Positions 31,035-40,189 of a stretch of DNA of 64,000 nucleotides are shown in pieces. Origin of the DNA: an uncultured Oscillibacter sp. (GTDB taxonomy: Bacteria; Bacillota; Clostridia; Oscillospirales; Oscillospiraceae); NCBI GenBank assembly GCA_910578935.1, contig CAJTSM010000001.1, forward strand, positions 182,038 through 246,037, given 5' to 3'. The position numbers and the translations under genes were made by a program. Each line of letters starts with the position of its first letter. The first letter of the stretch is position 1. The notes under the pieces are model-generated. The model was not told where the DNA came from. It did no database searches and was given only the letters and a program-made list of their open reading frames with translations.

Positions 31035-33212
31035 ATGAAAGTCATCAAGAGGAACGGCACCGAGGTTTCGTTCGACATCACAAAGATTTTATCGGCCATC
31101 ACCAGGGCGAACGAGAGCATCGACGCGGAAAAGCGCATGACCTCCACCCAGGTCCGTCGGATCGCGGAATCCGTGGAACTGGCTTGTCAGGAACTGGGCC
31201 GCTCCCCTTCCGTGGAAGAAATTCAGGACCTGGTGGAATACCAGATCATGGCCCACGGGGCCTTCGAGGTGGCCAAGAACTACGTCACCTACCGCTACAC
31301 CCGCTCCCTGGTCCGCCGGAGCAACACCACCGATGACCGCATCCTCAGCCTCATTGAGTGCTGCAACGAGGAAGCCAAGCAGGAGAATTCCAACAAGAAC
31401 CCGGTGGTGAATTCCACCCAGCGGGACTACATGGCCGGTGAGGTTTCCCGGGACCTCAGCGAACGGCTGCTGCTGCCCAAGGAGATCGTAGAGGCCCACC
31501 AGGAGGGCATCATCCACTTCCACGACTCCGATTACTTCGCCCAGCACATGCACAACTGCGACCTGGTGAACCTGGAGGACATGCTCCAAAACGGCACCGT
31601 CATCACCGGCACCCTCATTGAGCGGCCCCACAGTTTTGCCACCGCCTGCAACATCGCTACTCAGATCGTGGCCCAGGTGGCCTCCAACCAGTACGGCGGT
31701 CAGTCCATCTCCCTGGCCCACCTGGCTCCCTTCGTGGACGTGAGCCGGAAAAAGCTGCGCCGCCTTGTGGAAAAAGAACTACAGGAAGTGGGCATTATCC
31801 TGGATGAGGAACGGCTCTCCGCTCTGGTGGAAACCCGCCTCCGGGAAGAGGTCCGGGGCGGCGTGCAGACCATCCAATACCAGGTGCTGACTCTGCTGAC
31901 TACCAATGGACAAGCCCCCTTCGTCACCGTCTTCATGTATCTGGGCGAGGCCAAGAGCGATCAGGAGCGGAAGGACCTGGCCCTTATCATCGAGGAAACC
32001 CTGGAGCAGCGCTATGAAGGCGTGAAGAACGAGGACGGCGTGTGGATCACCCCCGCCTTCCCCAAGCTCATCTACGTACTGGAAGAGGACAACATTCACG
32101 AAGATTCCCCCTATTGGTATCTCACCAAGCTGGCGGCGAAATGCACCGCCAAGCGGATGGTCCCGGACTACATCTCCGAGAAGAAGATGCTGGAACTGAA
32201 GGTGGACAAGAACGGCGAGGGCCACTGCTACACCTGCATGGGCTGCCGCAGCTTCCTGACGCCTTACGTAGACCCGGAGACGAACCAGCCCAAGTACTAC
32301 GGCCGGTTCAACCAGGGCGTGGTGACCATCAACCTCCCCGACGTGGCCCTGAGCTCCGGCGGGAACATTGAAAAATTCTGGGAAATTTTTGAAGAGCGGC
32401 TGGAGCTGTGCCACCGGGCTCTGCTGTGCCGCCATGAGCGCCTGAAAGGCACCCCCTCCGACGTGGCCCCCATCCTGTGGCAATACGGCGCCTGCGCCCG
32501 CCTCAAAAAGGGCGAGCCCATCGACAAGCTGCTCTACGGCGGCTATTCCACCATTTCTCTGGGCTACGCCGGACTTTACGAGTGTGTAAAGTACATGACC
32601 GGCAAGAGCCACACGGACCCCTCCGCCACCCCCTTCGCCCTCCAGATCATGGAGGTCATGAATGCCGCCTGCCGGAAGTGGAAGGCCGAACACAACATTG
32701 ATTTCAGTCTTTACGGCACCCCCCTGGAGTCTACCACCTACAAGTTCGCCAAGTGCCTCCAGCGCCGCTTCGGCATTATCGAGGGGATCAATGACAAGGG
32801 CTATATTACAAACTCCTATCACGTCCATGTGACAGAAACTATCAACGCCTTCGACAAGCTGAAGTTTGAGGCCCAGTTCCAGCACCTCTCTCCCGGCGGC
32901 GCTATCAGCTATGTGGAGGTGCCGGACATGCAGAACAACCTGGAGGCAGTGCTCCAGGTAATGAAATTTATCTACGACAACATCATCTACGCAGAGCTGA
33001 ACACCAAGAGCGACTACTGCCAGGTCTGCGGCTGGGACGGGGAAATCCAAATTGTAGAGGAGAACGGCAAGCTGGTGTGGAAATGCCCCAAGTGCGGCAA
33101 TACCGACCAGGATAAGATGAACGTGGCCCGGCGGACCTGCGGCTATATCGGGACCCAGTACTGGAACCAGGGCCGGACCCAGGAGATCCGGGACCGGGTG
33201 CTGCACCTGTAA
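31035..33212 (+). CDS. nrdD: Anaerobic ribonucleoside-triphosphate reductase
   Basis: The 725-residue class III reductase makes deoxyribonucleotides under anoxia. An ATP-cone (about 1-90, VIKRNGTEVSFDITKI) controls overall activity. The catalytic barrel follows, with cysteines in GHCYTCMGCRSFLTP. The C-terminal zinc site is CQVCGWDGEI plus CPKCGN, and the glycyl-radical loop is RRTCGYIGTQYWNQGR. ATG 31035 is preferred because the ATP-cone begins there, although the frame is open upstream. nrdG follows after 18 bp. Confidence 0.96.
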   Translation: MKVIKRNGTEVSFDITKILSAITRANESIDAEKRMTSTQVRRIAESVELACQELGRSPSVEEIQDLVEYQIMAHGAFEVAKNYVTYRYTRSLVRRSNTTDDRILSLIECCNEEAKQENSNKNPVVNSTQRDYMAGEVSRDLSERLLLPKEIVEAHQEGIIHFHDSDYFAQHMHNCDLVNLEDMLQNGTVITGTLIERPHSFATACNIATQIVAQVASNQYGGQSISLAHLAPFVDVSRKKLRRLVEKELQEVGIILDEERLSALVETRLREEVRGGVQTIQYQVLTLLTTNGQAPFVTVFMYLGEAKSDQERKDLALIIEETLEQRYEGVKNEDGVWITPAFPKLIYVLEEDNIHEDSPYWYLTKLAAKCTAKRMVPDYISEKKMLELKVDKNGEGHCYTCMGCRSFLTPYVDPETNQPKYYGRFNQGVVTINLPDVALSSGGNIEKFWEIFEERLELCHRALLCRHERLKGTPSDVAPILWQYGACARLKKGEPIDKLLYGGYSTISLGYAGLYECVKYMTGKSHTDPSATPFALQIMEVMNAACRKWKAEHNIDFSLYGTPLESTTYKFAKCLQRRFGIIEGINDKGYITNSYHVHVTETINAFDKLKFEAQFQHLSPGGAISYVEVPDMQNNLEAVLQVMKFIYDNIIYAELNTKSDYCQVCGWDGEIQIVEENGKLVWKCPKCGNTDQDKMNVARRTCGYIGTQYWNQGRTQEIRDRVLHL

Positions 33213-33230
33213 AACGCGAAAGGAGCCGCT

Positions 33231-33758
33231 ATGCATTACGGCGAAATCAAGGACTGCGACATCGCCAATGGCGAGGGCGTCCGGGTAACCCTTTTCGTCT
33301 CCGGCTGCACCAACCGCTGCGAACACTGCTTCCAGCCCCAGACTTGGGCCTTTGACTATGGACAACCCTTTACGAAGGAGACGGAGGAGCGAATTCTCTC
33401 CCTCCTTTCCCCCAGCTATATCAACGGTTTGACCCTCCTGGGAGGCGAACCTTTTGAGCCGGAAAATCAGCGCGCCCTGCTCCCTTTCCTCCGGCGAGTC
33501 CGAACGGCGTACCCTGAAAAAACCGTTTGGGCTTTCAGCGGGTTTACTTATGAAGAACTCTTGAAAGAGGGCAGTCATGCCCGCTGCGAGGCCACGGAAG
33601 AGCTGCTGAGCCTGCTGGACGTGCTGGTGGACGGCCGCTTTGTGGAGGCGCTGAAGGACATCTCCCTCCGCTTCCGGGGCAGCTCCAACCAGCGTCTCAT
33701 CGATTTGAACGCCACCCGGAGGACTGGGGAGCTTGTCCTCCTGCCGGACCGGCGGTAA
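33231..33758 (+). CDS. nrdG: Anaerobic ribonucleotide reductase activating protein
   Basis: The 175-residue radical SAM enzyme generates the glycyl radical on NrdD. The Cx3Cx2C motif is SGCTNRCEHCFQ, and LLGGEPFEPEN follows for SAM binding. It starts behind AAAGGAGCC, 18 bp after nrdD, so the two are one operon. A GAAAAGCGGC/GCCGCTTTTC hairpin at 33771-33796 follows. Confidence 0.96.
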   Translation: MHYGEIKDCDIANGEGVRVTLFVSGCTNRCEHCFQPQTWAFDYGQPFTKETEERILSLLSPSYINGLTLLGGEPFEPENQRALLPFLRRVRTAYPEKTVWAFSGFTYEELLKEGSHARCEATEELLSLLDVLVDGRFVEALKDISLRFRGSSNQRLIDLNATRRTGELVLLPDRR

Positions 33759-33770
33759 TGTCAACAGACT

Positions 33771-33796
33771 TGAAAAGCGGCGAAAGCCGCTTTTCA
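33771..33796 (+). terminator. Hairpin between nrdG and the Xre gene
   Basis: A perfect stem (33771-33781 with 33786-33796, loop GAAA) follows the nrdG stop and ends in CTTTTC. The short T run suggests partial termination. It also lies just upstream of the next ribosome site. Confidence 0.55.
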
Positions 33797-33811
33797 CACG
33801 GAGGTTTTACC

Positions 33812-34267
33812 ATGGTAACAATGGCGCAGCGCCTGGAGGCGCTCCGCACGGAACGGGGCCTCAGCCGCCCCGCCCTTTCCGCCGCCCTGGGCTTCCCTAA
33901 GACGGCTATGGAAAAATTTGAAACCGGGCGGCAGACGCCCACGCAAGACCAGCAGCGGAAGCTGGCGGATTATTTTGGCGTCACCCTCCCTTATCTCCGG
34001 GGCGAAAGCGACAGCCCCGGAGAGGGAGACAGCTGGCTGGCCGGCAGCGTGCCGGATGAAGCGCCTGTCTCAATCCCGGCAGCTTTTCCCGTTCAGAAAA
34101 AACCCCGTCCGGCGGCGGTCCAGGAGGACAGCGCCGTTTTCGGCGCCCTGCTGAAAAGCCCCTCTTTCCAAGCCCTGGTCCGCTCCGCAGCGCTGGAGGT
34201 TCTCCGCTCTCCCGAGGGGCAGGAAATTTTGGCCAAAGCCGTCCGGCGGGAGCTGGGCCGGAGATAA
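33812..34267 (+). CDS. Xre-family transcriptional regulator
   Basis: The 151-residue protein starts at ATG 33812 behind GGAGGTTTTACC. An N-terminal Xre helix-turn-helix (about 5-65, MAQRLEALRTERGLSRPALS and FPKTAMEKFETGRQ) is followed by a variable linker and a C-terminal helical region (LVRSAALEVLRSPEGQEIL). The target genes are unknown. It lies between nrdG and cutC in the same orientation and may be transcribed with either. Confidence 0.75.
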   Translation: MVTMAQRLEALRTERGLSRPALSAALGFPKTAMEKFETGRQTPTQDQQRKLADYFGVTLPYLRGESDSPGEGDSWLAGSVPDEAPVSIPAAFPVQKKPRPAAVQEDSAVFGALLKSPSFQALVRSAALEVLRSPEGQEILAKAVRRELGRR

Positions 34268-34291
34268 CGCAAACCAGAGAGGAGCCAAGCG

Positions 34292-35068
34292 ATGTGCGGA
34301 TTTATTGAAGGCTGCGTGGATTCCCATATCTCCGCCCTTGCCGCCTGCCGGGGCGGCGCAGACCGGTTGGAGCTCTGCGCCAATCTCGCCATCGGCGGAA
34401 CTACGCCGTCCCCCGCCCTGTTCCGGCAGGTCCGGCGGGACTGCGGCGTGCCAATCAACGTGCTGATTCGTCCCCGTTTTGGGGACTTTCTTTACTCGGA
34501 CGCAGAAGTGGAGGAAATGGAGGAAATGATTCTCCATTTCCGGAACGCGGGGGCCGACGGCGTGGTCTTGGGCGCCCTGACACCGGAGGGCGCGCTGGAC
34601 GAAGCCGTCATGGCCCGGCTAATGGACGCTGCGGGAGGAGGGCTTGCCATAACTCTCCACCGGGCGTTCGACATGACCCTGGACCCTATGGAGTCTTTAG
34701 AGGCGGCCGTGCGCCTGGGCTGCCGGACCATTCTCACCTCCGGGCAGGCCCCGGACGCGCCGGCCGGCACGGAGGTGCTGAAGGCTCTTTACGCCCAGGC
34801 GACAGGCCGGATCACCATCATGGCCGGCTGCGGTGTGCGGAGGGAAACTATCCGGGAAATTTATGACCGCACCGGAATCTCCACATTCCACACCTCCGGC
34901 CGGAACGGTCCCGTGGACAGCCGCATGGTTTACCGGAAACAATCCGTCTCCATGGGACTGCCCTCTCTATCGGAGTATGAGCTCTGGCGAACCAGCGAAG
35001 AGGAATTCCGGGCCTGTGCGGACATCGTTCACCGCCTTTGCTCTCCCGCCGCAAAGGCATCCGGCTAG
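34292..35068 (+). CDS. cutC: CutC family protein
   Basis: The 258-residue TIM-barrel protein shows the CutC signature at its start (EGCVDSHISALAACRGGADRL partly, then LELCANLAIGGTTPS) and ITLHRAFDM, LTSGQAPDA and MAGCGVR in order. CutC was named for copper homeostasis in E. coli, but that role is disputed and its biochemical function is uncertain. The ATG follows GAGAGGAGCCAAGCG. The stop codon coincides with the left end of a MITE-like repeat. Confidence 0.85.
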   Translation: MCGFIEGCVDSHISALAACRGGADRLELCANLAIGGTTPSPALFRQVRRDCGVPINVLIRPRFGDFLYSDAEVEEMEEMILHFRNAGADGVVLGALTPEGALDEAVMARLMDAAGGGLAITLHRAFDMTLDPMESLEAAVRLGCRTILTSGQAPDAPAGTEVLKALYAQATGRITIMAGCGVRRETIREIYDRTGISTFHTSGRNGPVDSRMVYRKQSVSMGLPSLSEYELWRTSEEEFRACADIVHRLCSPAAKASG

Positions 35069-35235
35069 GTCCTGTTTGAGTTTGAACATGGGCGGAGCGC
35101 CCAACGGTGAGAGATGTTTCCATCCATCAAGGCAGCTTTTCGCAGGCGGGCCATCGCCCGGCAAGAAAATTTAACGTAGCGTGGCGGAAAAAGATCCGCC
35201 GTTTGGGTGTTTTGACATGTTTTAAACAAGGCCTG
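35067..35235. repeat. MITE-like element, copy A
   Basis: Left end TAGGTCCTGTTTGA and right end TGTTTTAAACAAGGCC are imperfect inverted repeats about 165 bp apart. Internally it shares GCCCAACGGTGAG, TTTTCGCAGG and AAAAAGATCCGCCGTTTGGG with the element at 60847-61007. It has no coding capacity. Confidence 0.75.
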
Positions 35236-35255
35236 CATTCCCCAGCAAAAATTTC

Positions 35256-35284
35256 TTGCGCTTCCACGTTTCTCCTGATATAAT
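35256..35284 (+). promoter_or_regulatory. Promoter of the chemoreceptor gene
   Basis: TTGCGC (35256-35261) and TATAAT (35279-35284) are spaced by 17 bp. The promoter lies about 20 bp outside the MITE end. Confidence 0.7.
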
Positions 35285-35380
35285 CGTAGCGGTTTCCGAA
35301 GGCCTGCTTTATTTCGTTTTTGGAAATTCTTCCCTTCGGACGCCAAGCCATAGAGATTAAACATTACAGGGGGCTTTGTC

Positions 35381-37387
35381 ATGAAGCTGAAAGAGAGACG
35401 CGCGGTCAACATCGATCCGGAAAAAAAGCGGGGCCTGGGCGTTACAGGAAAGCTGGTATTCGCCACGGTGGTCAGTGCCATACTGGCTCTGGCGGTGCTG
35501 CTGGCCGTGGTCTATTTTAAAATGTCCGCCGCCATGCTGGAAAAGAGCGAAAATCTGCTTCAGGCCACCACAGAGCGGACGATTCAGGAAACCCGGGCGT
35601 GGATGAGCGGCACACTGACGATGCTGAAAACTCAGCGGGACACCATCGAATACGAAGACATGGATATTCCCGCCATGCGGGACTATATCCGTCACACGGT
35701 GAATCAAAACGACGCTTACCCTGCGGGGCTGTATGTTGCCCTGACCGATGGTTCGCTGTATCACGCCTCCTTTACCCCGGGGCCGGATTTCATCGCCCAG
35801 GAAAAGAGCTGGTATAAGGACGGAATCGCCTCTGAAGATTTTATCTTAGGCGACGTGTATTTTGACGAGGACAGTCAATCCAATGTCGTGGGCGCTTCCG
35901 GCGTGCTGAAAGACGCCGGCGGAGCGGTGCGGGGCGTGGCTGCGGCGGACGTCTATCTGGATTCTATTTCCAAGATTGTCAGCGGCATTCAAATTGAGGA
36001 TACCGGCGGAATTTTCCTGGTGGATGTCCGGACAGACACCATCATCGGCCACCGGGACCCCAGCATCACCGGTGAAACGCTCAGCAGTCTGCCGGGCGAT
36101 GTGTACGCCTATGCCAGCCGGCAGATCAGCGCCGGCAACACCGGGCTTTCTCTGGACAATGGTTCTTATATTCAGATTTCCCCGGTTCCGGAAAGCGACT
36201 GGATGGCTGTTGCTTACGTATCTCAAGGAGAGGTTTTGGAGGAGTTGCATCAGCTGACCATAACTATGCTGGTCGTGGCGCTGCTGTCGGTAGTTCTTCT
36301 CACTCTAATGGTAATCATTCAAGTCCGGCGCATCGTTGGCCGTCCTGTGGCGGAACTAAGCCAGGCCGCCACCCGCATTGCCGAAGGAGCGCTGGATCAG
36401 TCCATCCAGTTCCGCTCTAACGACGAACTGGGGGTACTGGCAAGTGACTTTAACCACGTTACCCTCCGTCTGCGGGACTATGTTACTTATATTAACGAGA
36501 TTGCCGACACACTGCGGGAAATTGCCGGCGGCAACCTGGACTTTACGCTGAAGCAGGAATACACCGGGGAGTTCTCCAAGATCAAGGACTCTCTCGAGGC
36601 CATCTCCCTCCAGCTCAACGGCGTAATGGGCCATCTGAACGCCGCCGCCCGAGATGTGGCGGCAGGCGCGGAGCAGGTTTCCAGCGGTGCGGTGGAATTG
36701 TCTCAGGGAGCGACGGAACAGGCATCTGAGGTAGATGTTCTGGCCGGACACATCGATTCCGTCTCGGAGAGCGTTCAGCGCATCGCCCAGGGCGCCCAAG
36801 AGGCAAACCGCATTTCCCAAGAGGTCAAAGAGGGTCTGACGGACAGCGGTGAAAAGATGCGGAACATGACGGAAATCATCCAAAAGATCAGCGACCGCTC
36901 TACCGAAATTCATAAGATTGTCAAAACCATTGAGGACATCGCCTTCCAAACCAATATCTTGGCTCTGAATGCCGCAGTGGAAGCCGCCCGGGCCGGCGCG
37001 GCCGGAAAGGGCTTTGCCGTTGTCGCCGACGAAGTCCGGATGCTGGCGGGAAAGTCTTCCGCCGCCGCCCAGGAAACCACCGTACTACTTGGTCAGACGG
37101 TAGATTCTATGGCGGAAGGCGCCCAAGCGGCCCATGATACTTCGGAAGCTATGCTGGCGGTGGTATCTCGCGCTGATGAGATGAGCCGCCTGATCGACGG
37201 GATCGCCGCCTATACCCAGGAACAATCCGCCAACACACAGCAAATTACGCAAGGCGTCAAGCAAATCTCCTCTGTCGTACAGACCAACGTGGCTACGGCG
37301 GAAAGCAGTGCTGCCGCCAGTGAGGAACTGTCCAGCCAAGCTGCAATTCTGAAAGAACTGGTGTCCAAATTCCGGCTGAAACATTAA
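35381..37387 (+). CDS. Methyl-accepting chemotaxis protein
   Basis: The 668-residue receptor has an N-terminal span (about 24-48), an extracytoplasmic Cache-type sensor (about 50-285, containing VALTDGSLYHASF and QSNVVGASGVLKDAGGAV), a second span (about 290-312), a HAMP domain and a long signalling coiled coil. The signalling tip contains IAFQTNILALNAAVEAARAG, the hallmark of chemoreceptors. It senses a small molecule and controls CheA. No che genes are in the window. A strong terminator follows. Confidence 0.95.
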   Translation: MKLKERRAVNIDPEKKRGLGVTGKLVFATVVSAILALAVLLAVVYFKMSAAMLEKSENLLQATTERTIQETRAWMSGTLTMLKTQRDTIEYEDMDIPAMRDYIRHTVNQNDAYPAGLYVALTDGSLYHASFTPGPDFIAQEKSWYKDGIASEDFILGDVYFDEDSQSNVVGASGVLKDAGGAVRGVAAADVYLDSISKIVSGIQIEDTGGIFLVDVRTDTIIGHRDPSITGETLSSLPGDVYAYASRQISAGNTGLSLDNGSYIQISPVPESDWMAVAYVSQGEVLEELHQLTITMLVVALLSVVLLTLMVIIQVRRIVGRPVAELSQAATRIAEGALDQSIQFRSNDELGVLASDFNHVTLRLRDYVTYINEIADTLREIAGGNLDFTLKQEYTGEFSKIKDSLEAISLQLNGVMGHLNAAARDVAAGAEQVSSGAVELSQGATEQASEVDVLAGHIDSVSESVQRIAQGAQEANRISQEVKEGLTDSGEKMRNMTEIIQKISDRSTEIHKIVKTIEDIAFQTNILALNAAVEAARAGAAGKGFAVVADEVRMLAGKSSAAAQETTVLLGQTVDSMAEGAQAAHDTSEAMLAVVSRADEMSRLIDGIAAYTQEQSANTQQITQGVKQISSVVQTNVATAESSAAASEELSSQAAILKELVSKFRLKH

Positions 37388-37407
37388 TTGCCCCTATTTC
37401 CATATTC

Positions 37408-37446
37408 AAAAAAAATTCCGTACGGCATGCCGTGCGGAATTTTTTT
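37408..37446. terminator. Bidirectional terminator
   Basis: AAAATTCCGTACGG pairs with CCGTGCGGAATTTT around CATG, flanked by A and T runs on both sides. It separates the convergent chemoreceptor gene (plus) and spore-surface-like gene (minus). Confidence 0.9.
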
Positions 37447-37461
37447 GGATATTTCATGAGA

Positions 37462-38280
37462 TCAAAGCTCTATAACGTCGACCACCGCCTGCTCCACGCA
37501 GAGAGCGCTCTCCGCCTCCAGCACCAGCGCCAGCTCCGCAGCGCCTCCGCCGGTCATGCGGGGATAGAACATGGCGCTATGTTGCAACGTCTGAGGGCTC
37601 CCTCCGCATTCCAGGGAAAACAGCAGCGGCGGAGCTTCCGTGAACGCTCCCTGGGGCGTCTGCCGAAAGCAGATGGCTCCCGCTTCTTCCGATGGGTGCA
37701 TCGCCTGGACTTTCAATGTACACCGCGCCAAATAGGCCTTTTGAGAATTCAGCCGAATTTGAGTGGGAGCCTGTTCATCCAGGCAAATATCTTCTCCCCT
37801 CCGGACCCGGCGCCGCAAGGGCAGACGGCAACCCTGGTTCCACAACAGTCCTTCCCTTTGTCCCTCTAACTGGAGGATGCTTTTTCCGCTGGATTCCGGT
37901 TTCCCCGGCGGAGGGAACGGACAAGGCTCCGGTTTACCGTATGGGGCGCAGGGGCACGGCTCCGGCTTTTGAGGTGGAGCGCAAGGAGGCGGCGGGCAAA
38001 ACTCCAGTACCTGGTCCAATTTGTTTTTCAGCAGCATCTGATTCTGGGCTACCGCCTCTAACAAGGCTGCGACGCTTTTGTTGACCGCCAATACATCCTG
38101 CGGAGCCGCGCCGGGCTTTGAACCCGGCAGCGTTCCAAGAATATATTGCAGTTTCTCGCCCTCAGCGTTGAGGATGTGGCTCAGGGCAAGTTCCTCCATG
38201 GCGATGGACGCAATGATCATCGTCAGGGCTTCCTCCCGAGTCAAATCCGCCCCGTTAGGCGGAAAGGAAGGCATAGACAT
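37462..38280 (-). CDS. Spore-surface-like protein with Pro/Cys-rich linker
   Basis: The 272-residue protein has three parts. Residues 1-55 contain TMIIASIAMEELALSHILNA and EGEKLQYILGTLPG, a pattern I associate with N-termini of collagen-like and other exosporium proteins in spore-forming Firmicutes. Residues about 95-132 are a low-complexity linker rich in Pro and Cys (FCPPPPCAPPQKPEPCPC). Residues about 133-272 look like a beta-sandwich, possibly the jelly-roll head seen in BclA-like proteins, but without collagen repeats between. A role on the spore surface is inference. Transcription ends at the shared terminator 37408-37446. Confidence 0.55.
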   Translation of the reverse strand: MSMPSFPPNGADLTREEALTMIIASIAMEELALSHILNAEGEKLQYILGTLPGSKPGAAPQDVLAVNKSVAALLEAVAQNQMLLKNKLDQVLEFCPPPPCAPPQKPEPCPCAPYGKPEPCPFPPPGKPESSGKSILQLEGQREGLLWNQGCRLPLRRRVRRGEDICLDEQAPTQIRLNSQKAYLARCTLKVQAMHPSEEAGAICFRQTPQGAFTEAPPLLFSLECGGSPQTLQHSAMFYPRMTGGGAAELALVLEAESALCVEQAVVDVIEL

Positions 38281-38554
38281 CGTTCAAAAACTCCATTGCA
38301 GCGTACGGCAGACTGCCTGCCGCCGTTTCCATCTTATGCCTTCCGGAGCGGACCGGTTCTCCCTGGAACCTGCCGGGCCTTAGAGGCCCGGCCGCCACGG
38401 TCGGCGATGTGCTGGCCGGCAACGGCGCGGGAGCGTCCCTGACCGTCATCCGGCCGGGCCAACCATGATCCAGTGGCAGCCTGTAAGCCGGAAAATCCGG
38501 CGGTGCTGCGCAAACGGGCGTATTTTCAATCTTTACCGGAGGAACGATGAGCAA
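38255..38554 (-). CDS. Possible small protein upstream of the spore-surface gene
   Basis: An open frame of 99 codons overlaps the start of the spore-surface-like gene by 26 bp and ends AMEFLNDVYAFLSA. Its third positions are GC-rich like real genes nearby, but the TTG start lacks a ribosome site and no family is recognised. It might be a translationally coupled partner or a chance frame. Confidence 0.3.
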   Translation of the reverse strand: MLIVPPVKIENTPVCAAPPDFPAYRLPLDHGWPGRMTVRDAPAPLPASTSPTVAAGPLRPGRFQGEPVRSGRHKMETAAGSLPYAAMEFLNDVYAFLSA

Positions 38555-38586
38555 GGCGGCGAATAATTCTCACAGGTCCAGGAGGG

Positions 38587-38615
38587 GATTGAAAATTGGA
38601 TAAATTTATGATATT
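38587..38615 (+). promoter_or_regulatory. Promoter of the ROK kinase gene
   Basis: TTGAAA (38587-38592) and TATTAT (38610-38615) are spaced by 17 bp in an AT-rich stretch, about 80 bp upstream of the start codon. Confidence 0.7.
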
Positions 38616-38695
38616 ATAAATCAGCTGCATTGTAAACATTGCCCTTCCCCAACGGCATACCCGCAAATCAAATGACTGGATAAAGGAGAATCACT

Positions 38696-40075
38696 ATGGA
38701 TCGTTTTGGCATCAATGTGGAACTGAAACACAGGCCTTCCCTGGACCCGGACTTTATCCCCCTCATGCGGTTTAACCGCGCCTTCCTGGCTACGGCAAAA
38801 AAGCCGGTGGGCATCGCCGTGGAGCGGGCCGACGGCCAAATGGCCTCCTGCCGGACCTTCATCCACGGCACACCGGAGATGGCTGAGGCCGACCACTATT
38901 ACATCGAGCGCTTGGTAAAAACCATCCTCTGGATGAAGGGCGGCTTCAAGGTTTACGTCAGCGGCGACGCGGGTGTCTGCGAGTACTTGAAATCCGTCTA
39001 CTGTGCCGGAGGCCAGCAGGAATTTGACTGGGATTACATGGCCAGCGTTTTCGAGCATCCTTTTGAGGTGGTGCTGGTGGACGATATTCCCCCCGCCAAG
39101 GATGCCCCCAAGGCCATCGGCGGCCATATGGAGGGCTGCCGCATCGGCTTTGACGCGGGCGGGTCCGACCGGAAAGTTTCCGCCGTCATCGACGGCGAGA
39201 CGGTTTACTCCGAGGAGGTGGTCTGGTTCCCCAAAACCAACTCCAACCCGGATTACCACTACGACGGCATTGTCTCCGCCCTGCAATCCGCCGCCGGGCA
39301 CATGCCCCGGGTGGACGCGGTGGGCGTCAGCTCCGCCGGTGTGTTTATCAACAACCGGACCATGAACGCCTCCTTGTTCCTCAAAGTTCCCAAGGAAATC
39401 TATAATGAGAAGGTCAAGGATATTTACATTCGGGCCATTCATGACACCTTTGGGGATGTGCCTTACTGCGTCATCAACGACGGCGATGTCTCCGCCCTGG
39501 CGGGAGCCATGAGTCTGAACGACAACAGCGTCTTGGGCATTGCCATGGGCACCAGCGAGGCCGTGGGCTATGTGGATGAGGAAGGCCGAATCACCGGCTG
39601 GCTTAACGAGTTGGCTTTTGTCCCCGTGGACGCCCAACCCGGCGCCATGCGGGACGAGTGGAGCGGCGACATTGGCTGCGGCGTGAAATATTTCTCCCAG
39701 GACGGCGTAATCAAGCTGGCCCCCCGGGCGGGCATTGAACTGGATGAGAGCGCTTCCCCCGCCGAGAAACTGAAGGCCGTCCAAAAACTGATGGCGGAGG
39801 ATGATCCCCGCGCGGCCAAGGTTTATGCGTCCATCGGCGTATATCTGGGGCACACTCTGGCCTATTATTTCGACCTGTACGGCTGCCGCCATGTGCTGCT
39901 GCTGGGCCGGGTTATGAGCGGCAAGGGCGGCGACCTGATTCTGGACACCGCCAAGAAGGTGCTGGCGGATGAATACCCGGAGCTGACCGGGAAGATCGTC
40001 CCTGAGCTTCCGGATGAGAAGTTCCGCCGGGTGGGGCAGTCCATGGCCGCCGCCAGCCTGCCGGAAATCAAATAA
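38696..40075 (+). CDS. ROK family sugar kinase (putative GlcNAc kinase)
   Basis: The 459-residue protein contains a ROK kinase core from about residue 148 (IGFDAGGSDRKVSAVIDGE phosphate loop, VGVSSAGVFINN, catalytic region VINDGDVSALAGAMS, and GIAMGTSEAVGY). Typical ROK kinases have about 300 residues, so the first 145 residues are an extra domain with no helix-turn-helix that I can see. In this cluster the enzyme would phosphorylate GlcNAc made from ManNAc by the next gene's epimerase, or ManNAc itself. The usual ROK zinc-binding cysteines are not obvious. The start follows AAAGGAGAATCACT. Confidence 0.75.
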   Translation: MDRFGINVELKHRPSLDPDFIPLMRFNRAFLATAKKPVGIAVERADGQMASCRTFIHGTPEMAEADHYYIERLVKTILWMKGGFKVYVSGDAGVCEYLKSVYCAGGQQEFDWDYMASVFEHPFEVVLVDDIPPAKDAPKAIGGHMEGCRIGFDAGGSDRKVSAVIDGETVYSEEVVWFPKTNSNPDYHYDGIVSALQSAAGHMPRVDAVGVSSAGVFINNRTMNASLFLKVPKEIYNEKVKDIYIRAIHDTFGDVPYCVINDGDVSALAGAMSLNDNSVLGIAMGTSEAVGYVDEEGRITGWLNELAFVPVDAQPGAMRDEWSGDIGCGVKYFSQDGVIKLAPRAGIELDESASPAEKLKAVQKLMAEDDPRAAKVYASIGVYLGHTLAYYFDLYGCRHVLLLGRVMSGKGGDLILDTAKKVLADEYPELTGKIVPELPDEKFRRVGQSMAAASLPEIK

Positions 40076-40189
40076 TGGCCATGTTTCCGGGGTGCGGAAT
40101 TCCCGGAAATACGGCCTGGGGTCAAGCCCCATAAAGAACCGGATGCCCCCGCACAAGCCGGGAGCTTTTATAAGAAAAGAGGAACACAT

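Noticed and set aside
31779..33797. A 672-codon open frame opposite nrdD and nrdG
   Set aside because: It is the antisense shadow of strongly conserved genes and has no ribosome site or domain.
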